The translations under genes and the position numbers were made by a program. A DNA stretch of 64,000 nt from Reticulascus tulasneorum (taxonomy: Eukaryota; Ascomycota; Sordariomycetes; Glomerellales; Reticulascaceae): positions 992,001 through 1,056,000 of the forward strand of contig LSAX01000008.1 in assembly GCA_001557505.1 (NCBI GenBank), read 5' to 3'. Shown piece by piece: positions 46,800-56,973 of this stretch. Below the pieces are notes generated by a model. It ran no database searches. It was not told where the DNA came from and saw nothing but the letters and a program-made list of their open reading frames with translations. The number at the start of each line of letters is the position of its first letter. Position 1 is the first letter of the stretch.

Positions 46800-49244
46800 T
46801 CAGCACCAACCTTGTGAGGGGTCTCTTGGGGTGCCATCTGAGCAAATACAAATGCAGTTCTGCACAGGGGGCACCGGCACACAGGACAAATGACAGGTAA
46901 GGGGTGGCGATGATGGTGGCACAGATCCTCCTCCTCCAGGGTAAGGGCCGATCGGAATCGGATTAGAAGGAGGCGCTACGAGGATGCTCCGATAGCTACC
47001 CCCGAGATTCCAGCACAACTCTTTGTTGGTCAGTATGGCGACCTTTGCAGAGTCGTCGGCGCAGCGCTCGCCCTTGAACATTCGGATGTGATAGTCATGG
47101 CCGAACAGGTTCTTCCCTACCCCCTGCGAGAAACCTTGGAACCCATTAGACGACGTGACACAGCGTGGACTATTGCCATCCAGGATGTTCAATAGATTCA
47201 GTATCTCAATGTACTGGGACGGGTTGCAGCAGCCCGTGTCGCCGAAGAGCTGCAGCCCCAGAACACTCTCCGACTCGGGATTCGGCTGCGAGAAATGGCA
47301 ACCACCACCACTTGGAGGAGAAGGCGGAGGCGGGGCCGGTTCTCCGCTACCCACTCTGAAGCTCTTGTAGGTTTCAGTTCCATAAATGCACTGGTCCTTG
47401 TTGGACAGGTCGATCGAGCCAAAGATCGAGTTCTTGCAGTCGCTGTCGGCAAAGACTTGGATGTGGTTTGAGTGGCCGAAGAGGTTTTGGCCAACGCTTT
47501 GCGTAAGGGCTTTAAACCCTTTATTTGCGTTATGGCACACGTCGAGTTTGCCGATGCTGATTTTCTCGAAAGAAGAGCAACAGCTAGAGTCCGAGAAGAG
47601 CTCGAGAGTTACAGTGTTGTCGGACTTGTTTTCTGGGCCCGAGGAACTGCAGGATCCGCCGGGAGGCGACGAGGACCCCGATTCTTCTACCTTGAAACTC
47701 TTCCATGGCTTGGGATTCGCGTAGCAGATGGCTTGGTTAGAAAGGTCGTTCTCGGTGAAGGAACTGGACGAGCAATCCTTGGCCTCAAACAGTTGGATAT
47801 GGGTGGAATGGCCAAAGAGATTCTTCCCAACCTTTTGCGAGAAGCCTTGGAAATTTTCATTAGAATTGTGACAGACTCCCAACTTACCAATGGTAATCTC
47901 TTCAAAGCTGGTGCAGCAGCTGTTGTCCGAGTACAATTCCAACGTAACCGTATTGTCTGACGGGTTGCTTGGGAGGGTCATTTGACATCCAGAGGGAGGG
48001 GTTGAAGGCTGAGACGTGACTGAAATCTTAAAGCTAAGCCAAGGAGTCATCGACGTATCCGAGTTGAACCAACATTGATCAGAGTTGGTAAGTTTGATGG
48101 TGGCCGCGTCGCCGTTACAATTGGTGGACTCGTATGCGACGATATGGATGCCCCTTCCAAACATGCTCGTCCCAACGGCTTGGAACATTCCTTTGAACGG
48201 CTGGTTCGAATTATGACAAGAATCCAGGGTGCCCAATTTAATTGTTTCAAAGGCTGAACAGCACGTTGAATCGGAAAACAGTTTGAGCGTGATGGTGGTA
48301 TCTGAGGCGACATCGGGACGAGGAACTCCGCAGCCATTACCGCCACTACCACCACCACCGCCGGTTGGAGGGTTTGTGGCCGAGGGAATTGGGTGGTCGA
48401 CCGCAGTAACAATGTTGAATGGTCCAAGGCCCGCTCGAATGCTCGTAGTGGCCCCAGCAGGCGGCCAAGGGGCAACAGTAGCAGTGGTGGAATGCGTGAC
48501 ACCAAACTCGAAGAAATGTATGTTCGATGGTGAACTTCCCTGCAGATAATTGCCGACTTTGAAGTAGCTTCTGGGGGCATTTAGTTGATATGTGGTAAAG
48601 ATGGTCTGACTGCCACCATTCAACCCTACAGAGAGCACGTTTGATTCGTAGCGGATCTCGTAGGAGAATCGTTGGCCGATCCCTATGGTGCCGACTGTGG
48701 ATCGTATCTGATTTCCTCCTGCTCGTGTCTGCCCAACTCCAAGCTCGATTTTTCCATTGTTGTCGTAATAGAGCTCAGCAACTGGTTTTGTAGATATGCT
48801 GTCATCAATATGAATCTGGCCTATTACCGTGCTGCCCCCAGCTTGGTTGACAACTAGCGTGGCGTGCAGCCGGTTAACTGCCGCGTTTGGGTCCCAGCGT
48901 GCGCCGAATCCGGTATTAGGATCGACTTCCCTCAATTCCGTGCGGCAATGAGAACTGTGGGCCGTGGTAACGCAGACGCCAGACTCTGGAGAACCTGGGA
49001 CTTTCATGACAAGAGCACCATCCCCGCTTGCAGTGAAGAAATAATCAAAGTTCTGGTAGCCGCCGCAGCCTTGTAGGGAGCCGCTCGAGATTGTAGTTGG
49101 GCTGAGTGGTGCACCGATGGGTAACTGCAAGTTCCATGTTCGCATATCAAAATTTCCACCAGGAGCGCAGCCTGGGTTGAGCGCCGAGGCCACGCCAGCC
49201 GCCGAGGCCAGCAGCAACGCGGCCGCAACAATGGAAATAGACAT
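46800..49244 (-). CDS. PL7 alginate-lyase-type polysaccharide lyase with four C-terminal Cys repeats
   Basis: A single-exon 814-aa secreted protein. The start is the ATG at 49244; the frame is open above it without another ATG. The signal peptide is MSISIVAAALLLASAAGVAS. The PL7 (alginate lyase 2) domain spans about 26-260: WNLQLPIG, CRTELREVD at 100-108 (the R-T-E-L-R motif), GQIHID at 142-147 (Q-I-H) and YFKVGNYLQ at 227-235, the three catalytic strands of the family. A Thr/Pro/Gly linker leads to four repeats of about 100 aa (305-409, 420-518, 532-631, 649-756). A Pro-rich spacer and a cysteine-rich end (CHLSCVPVPPVQNCICIC) finish it. Function: beta-elimination of a uronate polymer such as alginate; the repeats may anchor it to wall or substrate. 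Confidence 0.92.
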   Translation of the reverse strand: MSISIVAAALLLASAAGVASALNPGCAPGGNFDMRTWNLQLPIGAPLSPTTISSGSLQGCGGYQNFDYFFTASGDGALVMKVPGSPESGVCVTTAHSSHCRTELREVDPNTGFGARWDPNAAVNRLHATLVVNQAGGSTVIGQIHIDDSISTKPVAELYYDNNGKIELGVGQTRAGGNQIRSTVGTIGIGQRFSYEIRYESNVLSVGLNGGSQTIFTTYQLNAPRSYFKVGNYLQGSSPSNIHFFEFGVTHSTTATVAPWPPAGATTSIRAGLGPFNIVTAVDHPIPSATNPPTGGGGGSGGNGCGVPRPDVASDTTITLKLFSDSTCCSAFETIKLGTLDSCHNSNQPFKGMFQAVGTSMFGRGIHIVAYESTNCNGDAATIKLTNSDQCWFNSDTSMTPWLSFKISVTSQPSTPPSGCQMTLPSNPSDNTVTLELYSDNSCCTSFEEITIGKLGVCHNSNENFQGFSQKVGKNLFGHSTHIQLFEAKDCSSSSFTENDLSNQAICYANPKPWKSFKVEESGSSSPPGGSCSSSGPENKSDNTVTLELFSDSSCCSSFEKISIGKLDVCHNANKGFKALTQSVGQNLFGHSNHIQVFADSDCKNSIFGSIDLSNKDQCIYGTETYKSFRVGSGEPAPPPPSPPSGGGCHFSQPNPESESVLGLQLFGDTGCCNPSQYIEILNLLNILDGNSPRCVTSSNGFQGFSQGVGKNLFGHDYHIRMFKGERCADDSAKVAILTNKELCWNLGGSYRSILVAPPSNPIPIGPYPGGGGSVPPSSPPLTCHLSCVPVPPVQNCICICSDGTPRDPSQGWC
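46977..48332 (-). repeat. four tandem six-Cys protein repeats in the PL7 gene
   Basis: Each unit has Cys at the same relative places: residues 305/328/329/343/376/391, 420/443/444/458/491/507, 532/555/556/570/603/619 and 649/672/673/695/728/744. The consensus is C-x(22)-CC-x(13)-C-x(32)-C-x(14,15)-C, with shared NTVTLELFSD, VCHNxN, VGxNLFGHSxHI and DQC elements. Unit 4 has eight extra residues between the CC pair and the next Cys. I do not recognise the domain. The units are diverged at the protein level, so the array is not recent. Confidence 0.85.
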
Positions 49245-49935
49245 TGTAAACCAATAATGGAGAGCAGATGTTCTCGAAGACGACTGTAACTTCAAGATGA
49301 TAAAGGATTCAAGACTAGGCCGTCGAGGGTATCAAACGAGGGAAGTTTGAACACAACGAAGGGCAGATGTGCGAGGACATTTGCGCAGTGTCATTTTCAT
49401 TTCATTTTCAGCTCGGAAGTAAGGAAGAGATATCTAGTAAGCTCTGGATAACTTATCATACTATCGTATGACTTCCAGCGGGACTTCTAGGCGATTAATG
49501 GCCCCCAATCTATTGAACTTTCTATATCTTACATGGTTGATTACTGACTCGTTAACAAACTAAGGCTTAAGCAGCCTCGGGATTCTAGATTAGGCTTATG
49601 CGGCCGCACTCTAAACTTGATAGTCTCTAGGATGCTGACATGCGGTTGATACATTATGATGCGGCCGCACGTTCGTGGTTTGAATTCCTCCACATCTTTG
49701 CTCCACTTCCGGGAGCAACCCCCAACGTCTAGGCTCCCCACAGTGGCGGCTGACTTCGTTGCTCACTTATCGAACCATTTAGTTCAATGGGACTGTGGTC
49801 ATGGACGAACATTTGGAATATTTCCCCCTTGAGCCTACTATCGATCCATCGCCTTTTTAACATGTCTTATTCACATTCCCTCCACCCGCTCAAACTCCTT
49901 CCCGCATTATCACTCAACTTTTGTTGGCCGTAGAG
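49245..49935. other. divergent promoter interval
   Basis: 691 bp between the PL7 start (minus) and the WSC-subtilisin start (plus). The string ATGCGGCCGCAC occurs twice about 60 bp apart near 49600 and 49660. No gene seen. Confidence 0.4.
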
Positions 49936-52900
49936 ATGGCCACAACTTTTCTTCCATCGCGGTCAATATCCCGTATCTCACAGACTCTCGTTCTTTTCTG
50001 GGTTGCTCTAGCACAAGTTTGCGATGCTGCTCCCTCGAAGATGTCTATTCCGTTCTATGAAGGGCCCGACCTGCTCAGACGGAGTACGTCTCAGGATGCC
50101 TCCTGTCCTCAAGGGTTTCTCTGCGTTCAGCAACCCTGCCCTTCTAACGTGATCTGTCCCTCCGGGGAATCTTGTGTCAATTTTGAGGGAACCCTTGCCT
50201 GTGTTCCTAGAGGTTCATCATGGTGCGCATTGAACCCAAGTACGTATGTGGGAGTTGGATGTTGGAATGGAATTTGCTGGTAGGTGAATTGACTTTTTTG
50301 AAACATGCGTTATCCAAACTATGCTAAGATTCCTCTCAATGTGAAAGCCATGGGAATTGCTATGTCTCCAACGCGGTGTGTTGCGAGAACACAAACGTGC
50401 AATGTGCCGTGGGAACCGCTTGCAATGTCTGCAACTCTGGACAAACATGCGGGAGCAATGGCTGCTCAGGCTCTCAGCCTCCACCACAATCGTCCCAGCC
50501 TCCAGCGCAATCTTCAAAGTCGACCACAAGCTCTCAACCTCTACCGGAACCATCAAAGTCGACAACAAGCCCTCAGCCTCCCACTTCTACAAAGACTACA
50601 ACATCTTCGAGTCGTCAAACGTTGAATCCACCTCTTCCTACCACCAAGTCCCAAACAACAAGCACCTCAACAAGCACCACATCCATGAGCACAACTTCAC
50701 GACCTCCAGTTTCAACGTCAACCTCCACTTCAGCACCTGCGGTTCCCACTATTCCCCCATCTTCAGGGCGGTTCCACAGTATTGGCTGCTTTTTTGACAC
50801 CACCACGGCTAGAGTGCTTACCAATGGCTCAAAAGAAGAGTCAGGCGCGACTGGAATGACCGTCGAGAAGTGCATTGGGCTCGCAGATAGTTGGCACTAC
50901 GCTGGTGTCGAGTATACCAGGTAAGTCGGATCCTTAAATCGCAACGCATGTTGGCCATGTTCCTAATGTATCATAGCGAATGCTTTTGGGGGGACGTGCA
51001 AATGGATGCGGTATTGTCAAATCTACAAGACTGCAATATGCCATGCGCAGGCAACGCGCAAGAAATCTGCGGCGGCGGCAACCGCATCCAAATCTACGAG
51101 GATCCGACCTGGGTTCAATTATCCCGTCCAGAACTTGGAGGTCAGGTCCAAATGCTCATTGACTTGCTCAGTGAGCTCTATGCCGCGGTCCAGCAGTGGG
51201 TAGATCTGGTGGCTGCGTATGAAGCGCAATCAAGCGGGAGCTCGAAAGTTCGAAGACAGCAAACTGAACTATTGCGGCGAATTGCGGATGCTCGACAGTC
51301 TGCGATCAACGTCAAGGCTCGCTGGGGTAAGATCAGGGGAAGCTTCTTTCATCGCCGAGCTAACAATTAGACTCCAGATAAGTTCGTGGGCACCATACAA
51401 CGGTATGCGAAAATAGATAATCGCTATCAGATTGTGAGTCTCTTAAGCTTATGAACTTGGGAGCTATCTAATGCCTTCGTGACTCCAGCTTCTGGAATCA
51501 GAGAACATCGATCTCGCGGATTTAGGTACGAAGATTCAAGACTGTCTGACTACATCGCAGCTTGAATTCTGCACTGTGAAAAGTACAGGCAACTCACTGA
51601 TATTCGAACAGCGTCTTCGGCCGATACGCAGCTCGCAGCGATTGAATCTGCTGCCGCAGAAGTGGCCGTGGGAGCAGCAAAAACTGCCCTATCGATTGGC
51701 CGAGTAGCTGTATGTGACGGCTCGCAAGTCAAAGCTTACAGGAATACTAATCGTGATGGTTTAGCTTACTGCGCTAGGAACTCCAGAAGTAATCCAAGCT
51801 GGTGTGGTTATTGTTGGCGGCACACTACTATGTAAGCCATTCGCGCATTTGTATCTCAACACCCTCAAGGAAGACATTCATACTAATCAGATTCTGTTAT
51901 TCGATTCTAGTTAAATTCGCAAGATCGCTTTGGCGGAGCCTCGTCGGTGCTGGTACAGGAAACGGGGGTGGTCAGACAACCGTACCAGCGCCTACCACGA
52001 CGAAGGCCTCGACTACTTCGACTAGCTCCCTATGCACGTTTACTGCAACTCCTACTCCAATCATTATAATGACTAAGGAGGGGACTACTGATGGACAGTA
52101 TAACGACCTAGTAAACAGCCTGCCTGTCTCATCCAAGCCACAGCAGTTTCGTGGAATAGACATCGGCAACTGGTGGATTTATGCGACTCTGGACCAATGC
52201 ACATCTGAGAAGCTCTGGAGTAATTCAGCCGTTGAGGGTATGGCTATCGATAACTACGTTGTTTCGTCGGATATATTCCCATCACTTACGGAACAACCTA
52301 TGGCGCCGATTAAGAGAGACGTCCCCTCTGCTGGCCGAAGCGCAGGCGAAGGCGAAGAAGAAAGCAAGAGAGAGATTGCCGAGTCTAGAAAAGGCGACAA
52401 GATTCGTTCCGAGAAACAAATGAAGGTGGACAGCGTTTTTACGACGCAACTAAAACCTGAGAAGCGCCTACTTACCGCTCAATCACACGTTGTCGCGCAA
52501 ACTAATGCTGCCGACAACCTTAAATGGATATCAAGCCTTTCTCGGCAGTCAGAGCTCAATGGAAAGTATTACAACTTTGACCACTACATCTACGATGACA
52601 GGGGTCTCACAGAAGTCGCGCCAGAAACGTGGATCTATTACCTCGACGGATCCGGATTTGCCATACATGATGTATGTCATTGTGCCACATTCGTTCCAGT
52701 TTCAAAAACATGTCTAACAAGCTATACAGGACTACAAAGACAGAATAGGACTCCACAAAGCCGCCTATGTGGATGTTATCAATAATGGGCCGCTGGGCCT
52801 GGATCCAGACTCCCCCCACGGCACCACCATGGCATCCTGCGCGGCAGGCAGTTATGCTGGCACCGCCAAAAATGCGAAACTAGGTCTGATCAGGCTGAAG

Positions 52901-53825
52901 TCTAACAGCGCTCGCTATATCCCTGTATACTCTGTGATAGTAGCTTTCGACGAGGTTCTCAGGCATTCACAGAGCGTTGGTTCCCGCGGCCGTAGTGTCG
53001 TCGCCATGTCCTTTGGAGCCCCGGTCCAGCTCTTGTGGTGGCCCAACCCGACCGAGACCAGGCCTAATGGCCAGGGACTAACCACCGCCACCGACTTGTT
53101 TGCCATCAAGCTTAGAAAAATGTACAGTGTTGGAATCGCAGCAGTCGCTTCCGCGGGGAATGAGGCCACCAGGGGTGGAGCGGTAGCCGACCTATCCTAC
53201 TCCACGCCACGGCGCAATGGTGGACGCGACTCACCACTGGTGGTTGTAGGCAACAATGACGTGAACAACGCAGTATATTTCTCCTCACAGACTGCAGACA
53301 GTCTAGGCAAGGGAATTCTGAGCTTGTATGCGGTGGGCGTGAACTGCACATGCGGTGCGTGGAACAGAAACACGGGCGCCACGCAGAACACCTACGATGT
53401 GCTCAAGGCAGGCACACCTGGGAGGCCAGATGAGAATGGCTCGTCACAGGCCACAGCGCAGACGGCAGGTATCATGGCAAATATCATGAGCGACCCGGTT
53501 ATACGCGCTCAACTCACCGCTGGCGGGGTGCAGAACCTAGCCATGAACTTGAAGAACCATCTGATCAACCTAGCGCGGAGCAACAAGTTAGTCCCAGGTG
53601 ACGGGATACCACGCCTCTCCAACGGTATAAGCATCGACTGCAGCCAGAGTGCCGTCGACGGTCGACCGATTCCGCCAGTGCCAGTGCAGCCTCCAGTCTC
53701 TCGTACGGGGTTGACACCGCAGTATCAAGAGGTCACGAGAGGGCTAACTATTACGTACCCAAATCCAGTGAGTCACCGTGTATATATCTACTTCACTTGT
53801 TCCAGTACTAATACAGATGTTCTAG
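49936..53825 (+). CDS. Cys-rich / WSC / helical / subtilisin (S8) fusion protein
   Basis: One 1110-aa model in ten exons: 49936-50279, 50348-50920, 50977-51326, 51378-51433, 51489-51525, 51612-51709, 51765-51831, 51911-52671, 52730-53767 and 53817-53825; every junction is in phase. The signal is about residues 1-32. A Cys-rich region (57-155, about 20 Cys) and a Ser/Thr/Pro linker precede a WSC domain at 256-347 (IGCFFD, ECFWGD, CNMPCAGNAQEICGGGNRI). Then comes an alpha-helical part (348-490), a hydrophobic helix (EVIQAGVVIVGGTLLFKF, about 493-510), a second linker, and an S8 domain with Asp754 (YYLDGSG), His792 (SPHGTTMA), Asn906 (SAGNE) and Ser1001 (NGSSQATAQTAG). WSC domains bind glycans of the wall. 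Exon 6 placement and the last 9-bp exon are the weakest joins. Confidence 0.78.
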
Positions 53826-56800
53826 CCTGTATGCTATAATCTTACGTAAAAGAAGCGGCATATCTTTAGTTACCTAGTATTATAGAATTGGTGTAGATTG
53901 GGCCTTTCAAATAGGCAACTGAATTACGGCGTGACCGAATATAAACTGAACAATTCAATTATTTGATTCGAAATAATCCCAGCTAGCGAAATTAACGCAC
54001 GCTATTCATAATCTAGCATGTGCGACCTAAAGAATTCGATCCTACGTTGGCTTTATACTAAATCACGGTACCACTACAGTTAAGTATGGATAAAACATGG
54101 TAGGCTTGATAGTTCCTTTCCGCTGTGGGTGCTCCTGCTGCTGGCGATTCCGGCCTGTGTTGCCTGTCTAGCCTGACAGTCGCGCACTAGCTGCTGTGCG
54201 TGCGTAGCAGGTAAATAGAGCGTCTAGATTGTTGTCGAATTCTTTATGCTCCATCAACGTGAGAATGAATTGACCAGGCAAGTAAACACCGTTCAGTGAA
54301 TATCATGAAAGATGCACCATATTTCTCTCTTCGATAGCAGGCCTTGGGCGAAGTTTCGGTCAGATATCAACGATATCCTAGAGGAGCCTTTGCTAGCGTT
54401 GTAACTTGCATGCCCTCATCTAACAGGGACAACCTCATCAGTCATACTAGCCATATTTTCAACTCCCACCGCCAGTGCTTGCCCAAAGTATATCAAGGAC
54501 TAGGCTCTAGCATGATGGAGAAGAAAGGCTCCGCCCTATAGTCATGTTCCTTAGAAGCATGGCTTCCGGTGTCATAGGAGCTAGGAAAGAGAAGAATATG
54601 CAATCAGCTCCAAGGATCGCCAAGAGAGATAGGCGATTTATGTATTGTTTATCACACTCACAAAGCGTTCGGGCAAATGGTGGAGTTAGAGCATCAGAAG
54701 AACAGTTTGCAAATCACGCCGGACAGCGTAAGTGGAGACTGCTTTCGTGTCTCTTGTAAGCTAGCCAACTTTTAGCAGGTCAAGGACTCGCTTGATCCAA
54801 ACCAGCAGTGAGCTGAAAATGTTCAAGTATAGCAATCTGTATGGTGCCTAACCGAAGACGGCTGCTGAACAATCTTAACAATTCGCAAAGCGTTCGAAAC
54901 AGCTTGACGCTAAGGGTCGATCAATTACGATTTCCTGAGTGGTAACATCTGTATTCATATGGATCCTCTCGAAGCTCTCTGTCCGGCACTGGATCACTTG
55001 TCATCTGTAGCTTCCACTAACCTTTACCAAATAAATCTCAAAGTGTTCGCTCAGCTAGTGGGTTTCGGTGTTCCGAGGAGCCTGCTAATGCGCGAGTATC
55101 TCCTGCCAAAGCTATAATAGCCCACCTTTAATGCAGTACTAGTGCCTACTTCGCTTGCCGTAAGACCGTCACAGCCGCACTCACTGCTAGGGCTCGGTTA
55201 CTTACTAGTCCTACTAAGAGTACTTTCAGCTTGGTTCATTACCAATACCACAATTTACTGTCTTTGGCTAGATTGCAACTATCGGCAACGACGAGCTCGT
55301 GAATCATGCTCGTGAGGACACCATTGCGTCGAAGAAGAAGGTCAAGGACATAAGTGTGGCCGGAAATACCAATGCCAAGACACCTGACCACGCAAAGGAG
55401 ATTAGCCAAGCTCAAACCAATGAGCCGCAACAGCATAATCGCAGGACAAGGGGAAATCTTGGCATTGGTCGGTGCCTCAAGACCCCAGGGTGCTTGAAGG
55501 TTTCTGAAGTCGCAAATATGGCGATCCTTGGACTCGATGGGCCTCTTTCTGAACGCTAGAATTCCAATAGTTTGCGTATGAATGCGAGATCATCGATTGT
55601 CGACATCGCCGGGTTGTTGATAGCAATCTTCTTCAGCTGCCTCATTCGTGTCCTGCTCTACCCTTGTTGGGCGGAGCTAGACGGATATCGACCCGAGGCC
55701 CCGCTCAACTGGAAGGTCGTTGGAATAAGGTGTGCGATTCAAGGTGGCCGATGCAGGCCCAACGCTGAGTACTGCCCATTCAATAAGTGAGCAAGCCCTC
55801 GGTGATGTGCTCGGCCCCCGCTTGCGTCGGTGGGGGGGTCTTTCTAAGCAGTGGATGTTCTACATATGTAGTACATAGATCAAGCTCTGGCAGCGTTGCA
55901 GTCCACCAGAGAGAGGAAATGGTGGGATAATACGAGCTGACAAGGGTGGTTCGCCAAAGCTCCGATGATGGCGGTTCCACCCCCGGGGCCTCTCTCAGGC
56001 GACATGGATCATGGATGCGGCCCATCTCCCCTCATTTTTTGTTCCCCAATTTGTTTCCAGGATTAGATCTACTATGTATATACCATTGTCGCCATAAAAC
56101 AAACTGGCAGGCGATGGATGCAGTTGGATTAGCAATGCAATAATGTCTCTCTCCATCGGGCGATTTATTGCGACCTGCGAGCCTAGTCCCTGACTAATTA
56201 AGGCTGTCAGTCCTTGGCGGCAAGGGGTCTGACGTCTCACGACATCGCTCACGCATGTCTTACTTCGTCAACTTGCTTCACTAGCGTGCATGTATCCCTC
56301 TGTTGGTGCCAACCTGCCAAGATGACCGGATCTTTACCGTAATCTATTCTAAACAAAGAAGGTTCCGATGGAGGACAGCATCGCGTCAGACTTCAGATCC
56401 TACCTTGGAGTGTCACCTTACATATTGAGGCTTATCGCAGGCAATCGATGCCGCGCCGCTAAGAAGCATGCTTCCCGCATAGCACACCTGTTTTAAGACG
56501 CCTAGGCCTTGGAACATCACTGTCATAGCTCCCTCCTGCCCACGCTCGTCATACGTGAATCCCAAGCTGCAGGCACACAACAGAGCCGTACGGTGCCTGC
56601 CGGATATCGGATATCGGATGGCGTCCGACCTTGAGCATCGACCACCGAGTCCCCGCGTTTGTTGCGTTCGACTGTTCGCCTGCCCTAAGTGTGCACGATG
56701 GAACGTCCGAGTACCGGGGCACCTGTAAGTGTCAAAGCCAAAAGCTTCGCCATTTTCGCCCGCATGTTGCCTTGGACTTGTCCGGATTGAGAAGCTATAG

Positions 56801-56973
56801 CATATCTCAATTGGGAAGCTTGCTGCGGAGACCACAGCATGGCCTTGTAGAATCTGAAGGATTCATGGGTCTGAAATCGAGCGAGAGTAGAAATATAAGA
56901 AGTTCTAACCCACCCCTGGTGAGATGGAATATCTCGACTTGCCAGGGCTATCAGTGAAGGTATCACGGCAAGT
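53826..56973. other. 3.1-kb gene-poor stretch
   Basis: The longest stretch here without a recognised gene. The only point of note is a 70-codon ATG frame at 55578-55790 with a hydrophobic segment (IAGLLIAIFFSCLIRVLLYP) and then WKVVGIRCAIQGGRCRPN and EYCPF, which could be a small secreted or membrane peptide; support is weak. Other frames overlap on both strands. The final 300 bases are promoter for the subtilisin. Confidence 0.35.

Noticed and set aside
47386..47960. Plus-strand frames of 112-162 codons
   Set aside because: Antisense to the repeat array of the PL7 gene; they recur because the repeats recur.
49245..49295. N-terminal extension of the PL7 protein
   Set aside because: No ATG in the extension; the signal peptide begins exactly at the ATG at 49244.
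51433..51831. Reading the WSC and S8 parts as two separate genes
   Set aside because: Four short exons bridge them in phase and encode a continuous helical region; no stop/start pair is needed. It stays the main uncertainty of that model.
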